Assembly (NCBI GenBank): GCA_946482635.1
Contig: CAMLSG010000166.1
Location: 1-12,211, forward strand
DNA length: 12,211 nt
Origin: an uncultured Duganella sp.
GTDB taxonomy: Bacteria; Pseudomonadota; Gammaproteobacteria; Burkholderiales; Burkholderiaceae
Direction: 5' to 3'
Part shown: positions 1 to 7,040 of the stretch, piece by piece
Layout of the letters: every line of letters starts with the position of its first letter
How positions within the stretch are numbered: the stretch's first letter is position 1
Notes under the pieces: generated by a model
Database searches by the model: none
Told to the model about the DNA's origin: nothing
What the model saw: the letters and a program-made list of their open reading frames with translations, nothing else
Program-made: the position numbers and the translations under genes

Positions 1-165
1 ATCGCTGGATTGAAGTACCGCTGGGACGCCTGTTGCAGTCCTCTTCGAAGGCAGCCAGCGCCGCCCAGCGCGCGTAAGGCTGGTTTTCGGGCGTCCGGAC
101 GTAATCCTAGGCATTGGGTCTTGCCTGGTATATCGTGTAAGAAGTCGGACGCGGTTGGAGGCGGT
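1..165. other. Leader region upstream of the solute-binding gene, no gene seen
   Basis: I see no supported gene here. The plus-strand reading frame of the following gene stays open back to position 10, but that extension reads as arginine- and proline-rich sequence with no signal peptide, so I treat it as untranslated. A short inverted repeat (AGGCA at 109-113, TGCCT at 122-126, 8-base spacer) lies about 40 bases before the start codon and could be an operator or a weak hairpin. No convincing -35/-10 pair was found. Confidence 0.4.
157..161 (+). promoter_or_regulatory. Ribosome binding site deciding the start at 166
   Basis: GGAGG at 157-161 lies four bases before the ATG at 166. The spacing is short, but together with the signal peptide that begins at this ATG it favours 166 over any earlier in-frame start. 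Confidence 0.55.
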
Positions 166-912
166 ATGCAGCGCAGGCATGCACTTTGGATAGCCCTGGC
201 CATCAGTTGCGCCGCAAACGCGCAGGAAGCGGCCATGCCGGAAGTTCACGTCGGCATGGGTTTGCCAAAACCTCCTTACGTCATGGAGTCAGGCGCAGCG
301 GGACTCGATTACGACATCGCCAGGCAAGCGCTGGCTGCCGGCGGCTACAAACTGGTGGGGCATATGCTTCCGCAGACACGGGCGCTGGCAATGCTGCGTG
401 CAGGCCAGCTCGATGGGCTGCTGTCTATCAGCGAAGGGATTGGCGGCCAGGACTACTTCACCGACAATTACATCGTCTACCAGAACGTCGCGACCACGCT
501 CACCCGCCGCAACCTGAAGATCCAGCAGATCGAGGACCTGGCCAACTACTCCGTGGCGGCATTCCAGAACGCGAGCATGGTGCTGGGCGACCGCTTCAGC
601 CTTGTCGTCAGCGGCCATTCGGACTACCGGGAAGTACCGGCCCAGATCACGCAGAACAAGCTACTTTTCACGGGCAGGGTCGACGTTGTCGTCGGCGATC
701 GTTTGATCTTCCGCTACTTTTCCGAAAAGCTGGAGCGGCAGATCGACTCCAGGCAGCCGGTAACCTTCCACAGGATATTCCCCGAAAGCCCGCGCAAGGC
801 AGTGTTTCGAGAAGCCCGCGTGCGCGACGCGTTCAATGCGGGCCTGAAAAGCATTCATGCCAACGGTACTTACGACGCGATCGTGAAGCAGTACCTTGGC
901 CCCCGTCCCTGA
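166..912 (+). CDS. Periplasmic family-3 solute-binding-like protein
   Basis: A 248-residue exported protein. Residues 1-19 form a signal peptide (arginines at 3-4, a hydrophobic core WIALAISCAA, likely cut after ANA). The mature part starts with a strand of the type VHVGMGLPKPPYV, then GLDYDIARQALAAGGYK. This is the ligand-pocket opening typical of SBP_bac_3 / type 2 periplasmic binding proteins. A hinge-like stretch DVVVGDRLIFRYF and a C-terminal helix ending DAIVKQYLG also fit the family, and the length is normal. By family it should bind a small solute, often an amino acid, in the periplasm. No permease or ATPase gene is beside it, so it may be an orphan receptor rather than part of a transporter; the ligand cannot be read from the sequence. 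It converges on the ABM gene with only 8 bases between them. The cysteine at residue 15 does not sit in a proper lipobox. Confidence 0.85.
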   Translation: MQRRHALWIALAISCAANAQEAAMPEVHVGMGLPKPPYVMESGAAGLDYDIARQALAAGGYKLVGHMLPQTRALAMLRAGQLDGLLSISEGIGGQDYFTDNYIVYQNVATTLTRRNLKIQQIEDLANYSVAAFQNASMVLGDRFSLVVSGHSDYREVPAQITQNKLLFTGRVDVVVGDRLIFRYFSEKLERQIDSRQPVTFHRIFPESPRKAVFREARVRDAFNAGLKSIHANGTYDAIVKQYLGPRP

Positions 913-920
913 ACCAGATG

Positions 921-1241
921 TCACTGGCCCGGAATGCCCAGCCCTTCGCGCAGGAACCCCGTGTGTTGAGTCATGCGGACCAGGTTTGGCGGCTCGCTGA
1001 GGTAGGCGCCGAACCGGGTAACCAGCGCCTGCAATGGAGCGCTATTGAGGTGCGCCTGCATTGAGCATTCATCGGCGTAGCGTTCGAACACGATGATGCG
1101 GTTTTGGTTTTCGAGATCGGTAAGCACCTCGTATTGCAAGGTTCCTGGCTCAGTGCGTGAATAGGACGCCAAATGTTCGAGGGCGGCCAGCAGGTCCTGC
1201 CGGTACTGGGAATGGACGAGAAGTGTGGCAAGTAAGTACAT
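921..1241 (-). CDS. Antibiotic biosynthesis monooxygenase (ABM) fold protein
   Basis: A 106-residue cytosolic protein of the dimeric ferredoxin-like ABM superfamily. The order of elements fits: strand 1 (YLLATLLVHSQY), helix (DLLAALEHLASYSRTEPG), strand 2 (TLQYEVLTDLEN), strand 3 (RIIVFERYADECSMQAHL), helix (APLQALVTRFGAYL). The EPGTLQYEV and FERYAD segments are the family's usual landmarks. Members include quinol monooxygenases (YgiN-like), heme-degrading enzymes and many of unknown substrate; nothing here picks one. The start at 1241 is chosen because GGAG (plus 1247-1250) lies five bases upstream and the fold begins directly; an in-frame extension to 1487 overlaps the AraC gene antisense to nothing and lacks family similarity. 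It follows the AraC gene by 31 bases on the same strand, so co-transcription and control by that regulator are likely. A reactive-species or quinone role is inference only. Confidence 0.85.
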   Translation of the reverse strand: MYLLATLLVHSQYRQDLLAALEHLASYSRTEPGTLQYEVLTDLENQNRIIVFERYADECSMQAHLNSAPLQALVTRFGAYLSEPPNLVRMTQHTGFLREGLGIPGQ

Positions 1242-1246
1242 GGGAG

Positions 1247-1250
1247 CTCC
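1247..1250 (-). promoter_or_regulatory. Ribosome binding site of the ABM gene
   Basis: GGAG read on the minus strand, five bases before the ATG at 1241-1239. It supports the short 106-residue form over the longer open frame. Confidence 0.5.
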
Positions 1251-1272
1251 GTCAATGGCTGGAGCCCGCAGC

Positions 1273-2088
1273 TTACGTAATCGGCCGCGATGGAGGATTG
1301 TAGAAATGGGACATTTCACGCATGCCTGTGATGATTGCCTGCGGCGTATGGCCAGCCAGTGCACGCGTGTCATGGATAAAGTGCGCCTGGTCGAAATAGC
1401 CCATGCGCAAAGCAGCATCCAGCGCAGGCATGCCGGGCGAGAGCGCCAGCATGCGCAACGCATGGCCAAGCCGGGCGATACGGGCAAACTGCTTGGGGCC
1501 TAGCCCATAGGCATCGGTGAACTTGCGCTGGAAGTGACGGCGCGTCCAGCCGGATTGCCCTGCCAAAGCGTCGATGCTGGTGCCCGGCGCGTAATACAAC
1601 GTATCGAGCAGTGCATCGAGCCCATGCCCGCTACGGTCTTCATGGCGGCCCAGCCGGGCGAGAAAGAACTGATCGAGCAGTGCTGCGCGGCTTGCAGGGC
1701 CATCCGCCAGCGCCAGCCGGTCGGCGAGCAGTTCGGCCTCATCGCCCCAAATGGCCTGCACCGGCCAGTGCTGGTCATGGAGGTGGGCCAGCGGCACGCC
1801 AGAGAAATGCCGCAGGCTGCCGCCGCGGAAACGTACGGCGACAAATCCGTGGGCGCCATTCTCCTTGATGGCGATCGACCGTGTGCGCAGGCACAGGAGC
1901 ACGGCGCGCGGCGACTCCTTCCCATCCAGGAGATAGGGCGCGCCGTAATGGAATACGCACTCCGATCCGGTCCCTGGAGGAAGCTGTGGGGGCAGGGTAT
2001 GCCGCCCCTCCCAGCCCCAGTAACGGTCGATATAGTGCTGTAGTCGAGCAGCAGGACGAAGATGCCAGCGGTGGTTTCTAGTTTTCAT
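1273..2088 (-). CDS. AraC-family transcriptional regulator (DUF6597-like N-terminus)
   Basis: A 271-residue cytosolic transcription factor. The N-terminal 1-150 resembles the DUF6597 sensor domain: LQHYIDRYWGWEG at 16-28, LPPGTGSECVFHYG at 36-49, and AVRFRGGSLRHFSGVPL at 84-100. The C-terminal 165-255 is the AraC/XylS DNA-binding region with two helix-turn-helix units: IDALAGQSGWTRRHFQRKF (172-190), then ALDAALRMGYFDQAHFIHD (222-240), followed by the usual G-x-TPQ (246-250). The tail ends MSHFYNPPS, a short extension. No signal or membrane segment is seen. The ABM gene starts 31 bases beyond its stop and is the natural target, probably alongside autoregulation. The diguanylate cyclase gene ends 48 bases upstream on the same strand; whether the two share a transcript is open. 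The start ATG has only a weak ribosome site (TTATTGAA), but no better start exists. The inducer is unknown. Confidence 0.9.
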   Translation of the reverse strand: MKTRNHRWHLRPAARLQHYIDRYWGWEGRHTLPPQLPPGTGSECVFHYGAPYLLDGKESPRAVLLCLRTRSIAIKENGAHGFVAVRFRGGSLRHFSGVPLAHLHDQHWPVQAIWGDEAELLADRLALADGPASRAALLDQFFLARLGRHEDRSGHGLDALLDTLYYAPGTSIDALAGQSGWTRRHFQRKFTDAYGLGPKQFARIARLGHALRMLALSPGMPALDAALRMGYFDQAHFIHDTRALAGHTPQAIITGMREMSHFYNPPSRPIT

Positions 2089-2136
2089 TTCAATAACATG
2101 ATACCCGGCCGGCTTGTGCGGCGGCGGGCAGAACGC

Positions 2137-5079
2137 CTAAGCGTATTCGACCCGGTTGCGGCCGTTTGCCTTGGCCCGGTACAGGGCCGCATCAGCCTCC
2201 TTCAGCAGGGACTCCGGCGTTTGGCCGCGCCCGGCGACGGCGACCGTTACGCCGAAGCTGCTCGTGATGGCAATGGATGGCCCGTCCGGCACATTGACCG
2301 GCGCCGCGGCGACAATGCTGTGCAACTCCTCGATGCGGCGCCTGCCGCGCTCCACGTCAAGGTCCGGCAGCAGGACGATGAACTCCTCGCCGCCATAACG
2401 CCCCACAGCGTCGCCGGCGCGCAGGCTCGCCTGCAGGCGCCGCACCACTTCCTTCAGCACGGCGTCGCCCGCCAGGTGGCCATGCGTGTCGTTGATGCGC
2501 TTGAAATAATCCAGATCGACCATGACCAGCACAAAAGTATCGCCGCCCAGTTCCAGCGATGCCAGGCGCTGCGCGATGCGCTCCATCATGGCGCCGCGGT
2601 TCCAGGCCAGCGTCAGGCCGTCGAGCATGGCGCGCAGGCGGTGCTCTTCGCGCGAGGCTTCCAGTTCGGCAGTGCGGGCCTTGACCAGTTGGTCAAGCTC
2701 GCGCTGCCGGCGCACGACGACACGCACGCGCCAGCGGAATGCTGCGCTGATGCCACCCATCGCCAGCAACGTCGCCAGCGCATAGAACCAGGTGCTGCGC
2801 CACCAGGGTGGCTGAACCCTGAACGGCAGCTCGAGCTGTGGCGAAGCATTTTGCAGCATGGCGTTGCTGGCGATGACCTGCAACACGTAGCTGCCCGGCG
2901 GCAGTGCGGCATAGCGCAGCAGGGGACTACTAGTGGTGGTCCACTCGTCCTCCAGGCCTTTCAGGCGATAGCGGAAGCGCAGCGCATCACGGTTTTCGAA
3001 AGTGAGCGAGGCAAGCGTGAATTCCAGTGCGCCGCCGGTCCAGGGCAGCTCCATGCCTCTCGCCGGCCGCCGGTCCAGGCCGTTGAAGCGCATGGCGTCG
3101 ACCCTGACGCTCAACGGCGGCAGCGCGAACAGGTCCTGTGGCCGCTCCACATGGGAGGCGCCATTGCTGGTGCCAATCCAGATCGACCCGTCAAGGGGAT
3201 CTTCGCGCAAGGCATACTGGTTTGCGTCATTCCAAACCATGCCGCTTTGCTGGTCGAACGTTCGCCAGTGCTTGCCGTTCCAGACTGCGGCACCGGAGTC
3301 GGTTCCCAGCCATAGCCAGCCGCGCCGGTCCGCCAGGATCGACATGATCAGGCGATTCTTTAGCTGCTCCGGCCGCGTGCCAACGGCAGCCACTTCGAGC
3401 GTGCCGCCAACTGGCGCGGGAGTACCGCGCCAGATCTGGCCCGTCCGAGCCTCGAGCAGCCATACTGCCTCCGGGCCGCAAGTGATTGTCGATGGCCTGG
3501 GCTTGTCCTCCCCAGCGGTAGGGACTGTCGACCAGCTATCGCCGTCGAGGCGCAGGAGCGTGCGGTCTGCCAGGATCCACAACACGCCGTCCGCCGTGCT
3601 GCAGGCGCCGCGGATATAGGCGCTGGTCTTGCCGGCCAGCTTCTCCAGGGCATCGACAAGGCGCGGCTGTGCGGTGGGGGCGGGATCGGCGAGCAGGTAC
3701 AGGCCTTCCGTCGTTCCGATCCAAAGGCGCTGCTGGCGGTCGAAAGTCAGGCTCAGGATCATCGGTAGCCGGATGGGCGAGCCAATGCGGCCGCCGCCGG
3801 CGCCGCGCCGCATCAGGTGGCCGGAAAAAGTGCCGGCCCAGACATTGCCATGACGGTCTTCCGCCATGGCGCTGACCTGTCCGTTGGCCTCGTTGCTGCT
3901 GGCTGCGATGTTGGCGAAGCGGCGCGCACCGGGAGCCAGCGTGGCGATGCCGGCCCCGGTGCCGATCAGCAGCGAGCCATCGCTGTGGCGCAGGAAGGAC
4001 CAGGTATCGTCGCTGGGCAGTCCCTGCGCCGTGGTCCAGTTGGACCAGTGGCGATAGCCCTGCCAGTGCGCCACGCCATGCCCGGACAGCGCCAGCCACA
4101 CCTCGCCATTGCGGTCGACCAGGATATCGTTGATGCCGCCGCCGGTCGACAGGCCCTCGGCGCGGGCGAAGACTTCCCATGCGGCGTCTTTTCCCCTGAA
4201 CAGCCCCTCGTTGGTCGCCCCCAGCAGGCGTCCGTCGCTGTCCAGCGCCAGGGGAAAGAACACTTCAAGAATGCGTGCCGGCGCCAGGTTGCCGGTGCGG
4301 TCTTCGAAACGGCTGCCCCCGGACGGCAAGAGCAGAAGTTTGTTCGGACTGCGTACCCAGATTCCGCCGGTGCGGTCTTCGGTGATGCCGCCCAGGTATT
4401 CACGTTCCGGCAAGCCCTGAGCCGGGCCAAACTCCTCAATCGCTCCCTGGCGGATCCGGTAAATCCGGCTCCGTTCGCGGCGCGTTGTCAGCCACAGCGC
4501 GCCGTCACGGCCAGCCAGCACGCCGCCGATGCGCGCCAAGTCCGGCCTGGCGCGCATTTGCTCTGCGCTGAAGTAGGGGCGCGCGGTCCATGCCGTGGCA
4601 CCGGGCGCGCGGCTGGCCAGAAAGGCCTGCTCGCCGCTGGTGAACAGGATGCCGGCCTGCGGGATTTCCGTCATGTGATGAAGGCCGCCGCTGGTAGGCA
4701 GCGGTTTGCCCTCAACGTCGAGGACAGGTGCAAAGCGCGTGCCTTCGTGAACGAACAGGCCAACTTCGGTGGTGGCCCAGAGCCGCCCGGCCTGGTCAAC
4801 CAGCAGGTCGTTGACGGTGGCTGTGGGATCCATGCCCTGGGCGGCGCCGTATTGCTGGAAACGATGCCCGTCAAAACGATATAGGCCGTTTTCCGTACCC
4901 GCCCACAGGTAGCCGGGCCGGTCCTGCGCCAGGGTGGTCACTGACAGGTTGGCCAAGCCTTCCTGCTGGCCAAAATAGCGCAGCGGCATCTGCTGCGCCC
5001 ATGCTGGAAACGCCAGCAGCAGGCCACAGGCGAGATGCCAGATGCGTGAGAGCAGGCGAGGGCTGTCCAGATTCGTCAT
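2137..5079 (-). CDS. Membrane diguanylate cyclase with periplasmic propeller and Y_Y_Y sensor
   Basis: A 980-residue protein that by family makes cyclic di-GMP from two GTP. Residues 1-28 are a signal peptide (cleaved after AWA). Residues about 35-670 carry two-component-regulator propeller repeats of the type D-x-x-G-x-x-W-x-G-T, for example DRPGYLWAGTENGLYRFDG, DRNGEVWLALSGHG, DRHGNVWAGTFSG, DRQQRLWIGTTEGLY and DRRGWLWLGTDSG. A Y_Y_Y domain follows at about 685-758 (RFRYRLKGLEDEW). One membrane helix lies at about 763-782, then a charged coiled coil (790-818), then GGDEF (820-980). The cyclase has D855/D857 in MVDLDYF for metal, an intact GGEEF at 896-900, and an RAGD inhibitory site exactly five residues before it. 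So it should be active and feedback-inhibited. No histidine kinase or receiver domain is present, unlike many propeller/Y_Y_Y proteins. The start at 5079 is preferred over an in-frame TTG at 5151 because the signal peptide begins there, although no clear ribosome site is seen. It lies 81 bases after the LysR gene. The ligand is unknown. Confidence 0.92.
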   Translation of the reverse strand: MTNLDSPRLLSRIWHLACGLLLAFPAWAQQMPLRYFGQQEGLANLSVTTLAQDRPGYLWAGTENGLYRFDGHRFQQYGAAQGMDPTATVNDLLVDQAGRLWATTEVGLFVHEGTRFAPVLDVEGKPLPTSGGLHHMTEIPQAGILFTSGEQAFLASRAPGATAWTARPYFSAEQMRARPDLARIGGVLAGRDGALWLTTRRERSRIYRIRQGAIEEFGPAQGLPEREYLGGITEDRTGGIWVRSPNKLLLLPSGGSRFEDRTGNLAPARILEVFFPLALDSDGRLLGATNEGLFRGKDAAWEVFARAEGLSTGGGINDILVDRNGEVWLALSGHGVAHWQGYRHWSNWTTAQGLPSDDTWSFLRHSDGSLLIGTGAGIATLAPGARRFANIAASSNEANGQVSAMAEDRHGNVWAGTFSGHLMRRGAGGGRIGSPIRLPMILSLTFDRQQRLWIGTTEGLYLLADPAPTAQPRLVDALEKLAGKTSAYIRGACSTADGVLWILADRTLLRLDGDSWSTVPTAGEDKPRPSTITCGPEAVWLLEARTGQIWRGTPAPVGGTLEVAAVGTRPEQLKNRLIMSILADRRGWLWLGTDSGAAVWNGKHWRTFDQQSGMVWNDANQYALREDPLDGSIWIGTSNGASHVERPQDLFALPPLSVRVDAMRFNGLDRRPARGMELPWTGGALEFTLASLTFENRDALRFRYRLKGLEDEWTTTSSPLLRYAALPPGSYVLQVIASNAMLQNASPQLELPFRVQPPWWRSTWFYALATLLAMGGISAAFRWRVRVVVRRQRELDQLVKARTAELEASREEHRLRAMLDGLTLAWNRGAMMERIAQRLASLELGGDTFVLVMVDLDYFKRINDTHGHLAGDAVLKEVVRRLQASLRAGDAVGRYGGEEFIVLLPDLDVERGRRRIEELHSIVAAAPVNVPDGPSIAITSSFGVTVAVAGRGQTPESLLKEADAALYRAKANGRNRVEYA

Positions 5080-5160
5080 CGATGATGAAACGGAACGCAG
5101 TTGGATAGCAGCATAGCCGAAAGCCGGCTGCTGCGCGATTTCGTCTCCCAACGGGGAAAT

Positions 5161-6060
5161 TTATTCTGCTTTCTTGATGAAATCTATGAACGCACGAAGC
5201 GGTTCAGGAACCAGTCGGTGCCCGGGGTAATAGAGGAAGGGGCCGGAGAAGGAGAGCCACCATGGCTCCAGCACCGGCACCAATGCCCCGCTCGCGAAAT
5301 GAGGGCGTAGCCAGTCTTCGAACAGGTACACGATGCCGCTGCCGCCAATTGCCGCCTCCACCAGTAGATCGGCGATGGCGCCGCCTTGTACTTGCAGCTG
5401 GCCGTCCGCATCGATGCGAACTGTCTCGCCGTCGCGGGCGAATTCCCAAGGCTGCATGGCGCGCCCCGCAAAGCGCAGGCGCAGGCAGTCGTGCTGCAGC
5501 AGGTCGCGCGGGTGCAGCGGTTGCCCCCGTCGTTGCAGATAGGAGGGTGCCGCCGCGGCAGCGAAACGCTGGATGCGCGGCCCGATCGGCACCGCGATCA
5601 TGTCTTGCTCCAGCCGCTCGTCGTAGCGGATGCCGGCATCGCAGCCTGCCTCCAGGACATTGACGAAATTGTCGTCGGCGGTAACGTCAAGCCGGATCTC
5701 CGGATAAGCGGCGAGGAAACGCGAAACGATGGCGGGCAACACCAGGCGCGCGCCGCTTACTGGAACATTCAGCTTCAACGTACCGGAAGGCCGGCCGCGA
5801 TAATCGTTGACCGATTCAAGCGCCGCTTCCACCTCCGACAATGCTGCCCCAAGCCGGCCAAGCAAGCGTTCGCCCGCTTCGGTCGGCACAACGCTGCGCG
5901 TGGTCCGATGCAACAGCCGCACGCCAACCTGCGCCTCAAGGCGCCGTACCGCCTCGCTCAGTCCCGATGCGCTCAAGCCGCTGGCGCGTGCGCCCTGGCG
6001 GAAGCCTTTGGCATTCGCCACGGCGAGAAAGGCTGTCAGGTCAGCGAGGTCGATTTTCAT
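5161..6060 (-). CDS. LysR-family transcriptional regulator
   Basis: A 299-residue regulator of normal LysR length. Residues 1-60 are the winged helix-turn-helix: LTAFLAVANAKGFRQGA, then ASGLSASGLSEAVRRLEAQVG, then RLLHRTTRSVVPTEAG. A linker helix follows at about 65-88. The effector domain (about 90-295) begins GTLKLNVPVSGARLVLP and contains the usual CDAGIRYDERLEQDMIAVPIG and AIGGSGIVYLFEDW segments; it is the CrgA/DsdC-like PBP2 type common in proteobacteria. It is divergent from the aldo/keto reductase gene across a 97-base gap, the standard arrangement in which a LysR protein controls the divergent gene and represses itself. The ligand is unknown; if the neighbour really is PdxI, a B6 vitamer or a reactive aldehyde would be candidates, but this is inference. 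The ribosome site is weak: only GAAATTTCGAACA precedes the ATG. Confidence 0.93.
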   Translation of the reverse strand: MKIDLADLTAFLAVANAKGFRQGARASGLSASGLSEAVRRLEAQVGVRLLHRTTRSVVPTEAGERLLGRLGAALSEVEAALESVNDYRGRPSGTLKLNVPVSGARLVLPAIVSRFLAAYPEIRLDVTADDNFVNVLEAGCDAGIRYDERLEQDMIAVPIGPRIQRFAAAAAPSYLQRRGQPLHPRDLLQHDCLRLRFAGRAMQPWEFARDGETVRIDADGQLQVQGGAIADLLVEAAIGGSGIVYLFEDWLRPHFASGALVPVLEPWWLSFSGPFLYYPGHRLVPEPLRAFIDFIKKAE

Positions 6061-6064
6061 TGTT

Positions 6065-6074
6065 CGAAATTTCG
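6065..6074. promoter_or_regulatory. 10-base palindrome in the LysR leader
   Basis: CGAAATTTCG is a perfect palindrome four bases upstream of the LysR start codon and downstream of its likely -10 box. A regulator bound here would block transcription or translation start, so it could be an autoregulatory operator. It lacks an obvious second half-site and may be chance in a short AT-rich patch. Confidence 0.3.
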
Positions 6075-6088
6075 TACGGGTCGTGCAG

Positions 6089-6094
6089 ATTATA
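6089..6094 (-). promoter_or_regulatory. Putative -10 box of the LysR gene
   Basis: TATAAT read on the minus strand is a perfect sigma-70 -10 hexamer, 28 bases before the LysR ATG at 6060. No good -35 hexamer lies 16-18 bases upstream, so the promoter would probably need an activator or be weak. It lies in the shared gap with the divergent reductase gene. Confidence 0.4.
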
Positions 6095-6099
6095 CCGGC

Positions 6100-6128
6100 T
6101 TATCGAACGCAGCCTTCATCCCTACACT
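6100..6128 (+). promoter_or_regulatory. Putative promoter of the aldo/keto reductase gene
   Basis: A possible -10 box TACACT (6123-6128) is preceded at a 17-base spacing by TTATCG (6100-6105), a poor -35. This pattern suits a LysR-activated promoter. The call rests only on spacing and partial consensus. Confidence 0.25.
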
Positions 6129-6143
6129 TGTGCTTGTTCACAT

Positions 6144-6149
6144 AAGGAG
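6144..6149 (+). promoter_or_regulatory. Strong ribosome binding site of the reductase gene
   Basis: AAGGAG ends eight bases before the ATG at 6158. It is the best Shine-Dalgarno sequence in the window and fixes that start. Confidence 0.7.
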
Positions 6150-6157
6150 AAGCACAA

Positions 6158-7021
6158 ATGTCCCAGCCATCCAATGTTTTCCAACTCGGCAGCCGTACCG
6201 TGAATCGCCTCGGCTATGGCGCCATGCGGCTCTCGGGGCCGCACGTTTTCGGACCGCCGGCCGACCGTGCAAATGCGCTGGCGGTGCTGCGGGCCGCGAT
6301 TGAATCCGGCATCAATCATATCGACACCAGCGATTTCTATGGACCGCACGTCACCAACCAGTTGATCCGCGAAGCGCTCCACCCATACCGCCATGATCTT
6401 GTCATTGCCACCAAGGTCGGGGCCAGACGAGACGCCGAAGGCGCATGGTTGCCGGCATCGTCTGCGGAGGAATTGAGGGCCGCGGTGCACGATAACCTGC
6501 GCAACCTCGGGCTCGATGTTCTGGAAGTGGTGAACCTGCGGTTGATGATCGACCCGATGCAGCCAGCCGAGGGCTCAATCGAAGCACCCCTGGAAGCACT
6601 CGCCGAGATGCAGCAGGCGGGCCTGGTGCGGCATATCGGCTTGAGCAACGTGACAGAAGCCCAGGTGGCGCAAGGGCGCAGGATCTGCGACATCGCCTGC
6701 GTGCAGAACCAGTACAACCTTGCACACCGTCGCGACGATGCGCTGATCGATGCATTGGCGAAGGATGGCATCGCCTATGTGCCATTCTTCCCGCTTGGCG
6801 GATTCTCGCCCTTGCAGTCAGCAGCCCTCACGGCTGCAGCCGCGCGCCTGGAGGCAAGCCCCAACCAGCTTGCCCTGGCCTGGCTGCTGCGGCGCTCGCC
6901 GAATATCCTGCTGATTCCCGGGACTTCGTCACTTGCGCATTTACGCGAGAACGTGGCGGCGGCGTCCCTTCTACTACTGGATGATGTGATGCTTGAACTG
7001 GACGGCATCGCATCGCGCTAA
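6158..7021 (+). CDS. pdxI: Aldo/keto reductase, PdxI (YdbC)-like pyridoxal reductase
   Basis: A 287-residue cytosolic NADPH-type aldo/keto reductase. From memory the sequence is close throughout to E. coli YdbC, since identified as pyridoxal reductase PdxI, which reduces pyridoxal to pyridoxine in vitamin B6 salvage. Shared stretches include VNRLGYGAMRLSGP (15-28), HIDTSDFYGPHVTNQ (54-68), VHDNLRNLGLDVLEVVNLR (110-128), HIGLSNVT (159-166), DGIAYVPFFPLGGF (203-216) and NILLIPGTSS (249-258). In the family's catalytic tetrad D56, Y61 and K86 are present; the fourth position, normally histidine, is N126 in VVNLR, as in YdbC. GTSS near 255-258 belongs to the cofactor-phosphate pocket. The start is fixed by AAGGAG eight bases upstream. 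The LysR gene is divergent and probably its regulator. The PdxI name rests on recalled similarity and not on a search; a general aldehyde reductase is the alternative. Confidence 0.88.
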   Translation: MSQPSNVFQLGSRTVNRLGYGAMRLSGPHVFGPPADRANALAVLRAAIESGINHIDTSDFYGPHVTNQLIREALHPYRHDLVIATKVGARRDAEGAWLPASSAEELRAAVHDNLRNLGLDVLEVVNLRLMIDPMQPAEGSIEAPLEALAEMQQAGLVRHIGLSNVTEAQVAQGRRICDIACVQNQYNLAHRRDDALIDALAKDGIAYVPFFPLGGFSPLQSAALTAAAARLEASPNQLALAWLLRRSPNILLIPGTSSLAHLRENVAAASLLLLDDVMLELDGIASR

Positions 7022-7030
7022 GCCGTCCAG
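6998..7030. terminator. Hairpin spanning the reductase stop codon, possible bidirectional terminator
   Basis: CTGGACGGC (6998-7006) and GCCGTCCAG (7022-7030) form a perfect nine-base stem with a 15-base loop that holds the stop codon. It lies between two convergent genes whose coding ends are 19 bases apart. There is no T-tract on either strand, so intrinsic termination would be weak; it could instead protect the 3' ends of the transcripts. Confidence 0.35.
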
Positions 7031-7040
7031 GCAAGGCGTG

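Noticed and set aside
10..165. N-terminal extension of the solute-binding gene back to position 10
   Set aside because: It would bury the signal peptide inside the protein, has no ribosome site and reads as basic low-complexity sequence.
2062..3315. Long plus-strand open frame of 417 codons
   Set aside because: It is antisense to the 3' part of the diguanylate cyclase gene and the frame is a mirror of high GC codons. The translation shows no domain.
3817..4884. Plus-strand open frame of 355 codons
   Set aside because: Antisense to the propeller coding region; alanine/arginine-rich with no recognisable fold.
5080..5151. Earlier TTG start for the diguanylate cyclase at 5151
   Set aside because: The extra 24 residues precede a good signal peptide and would spoil it.
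5386..6303. Plus-strand open frame of 305 codons
   Set aside because: It runs antisense through the LysR gene and across the divergent promoter into the reductase gene, so it cannot be a real gene alongside them.
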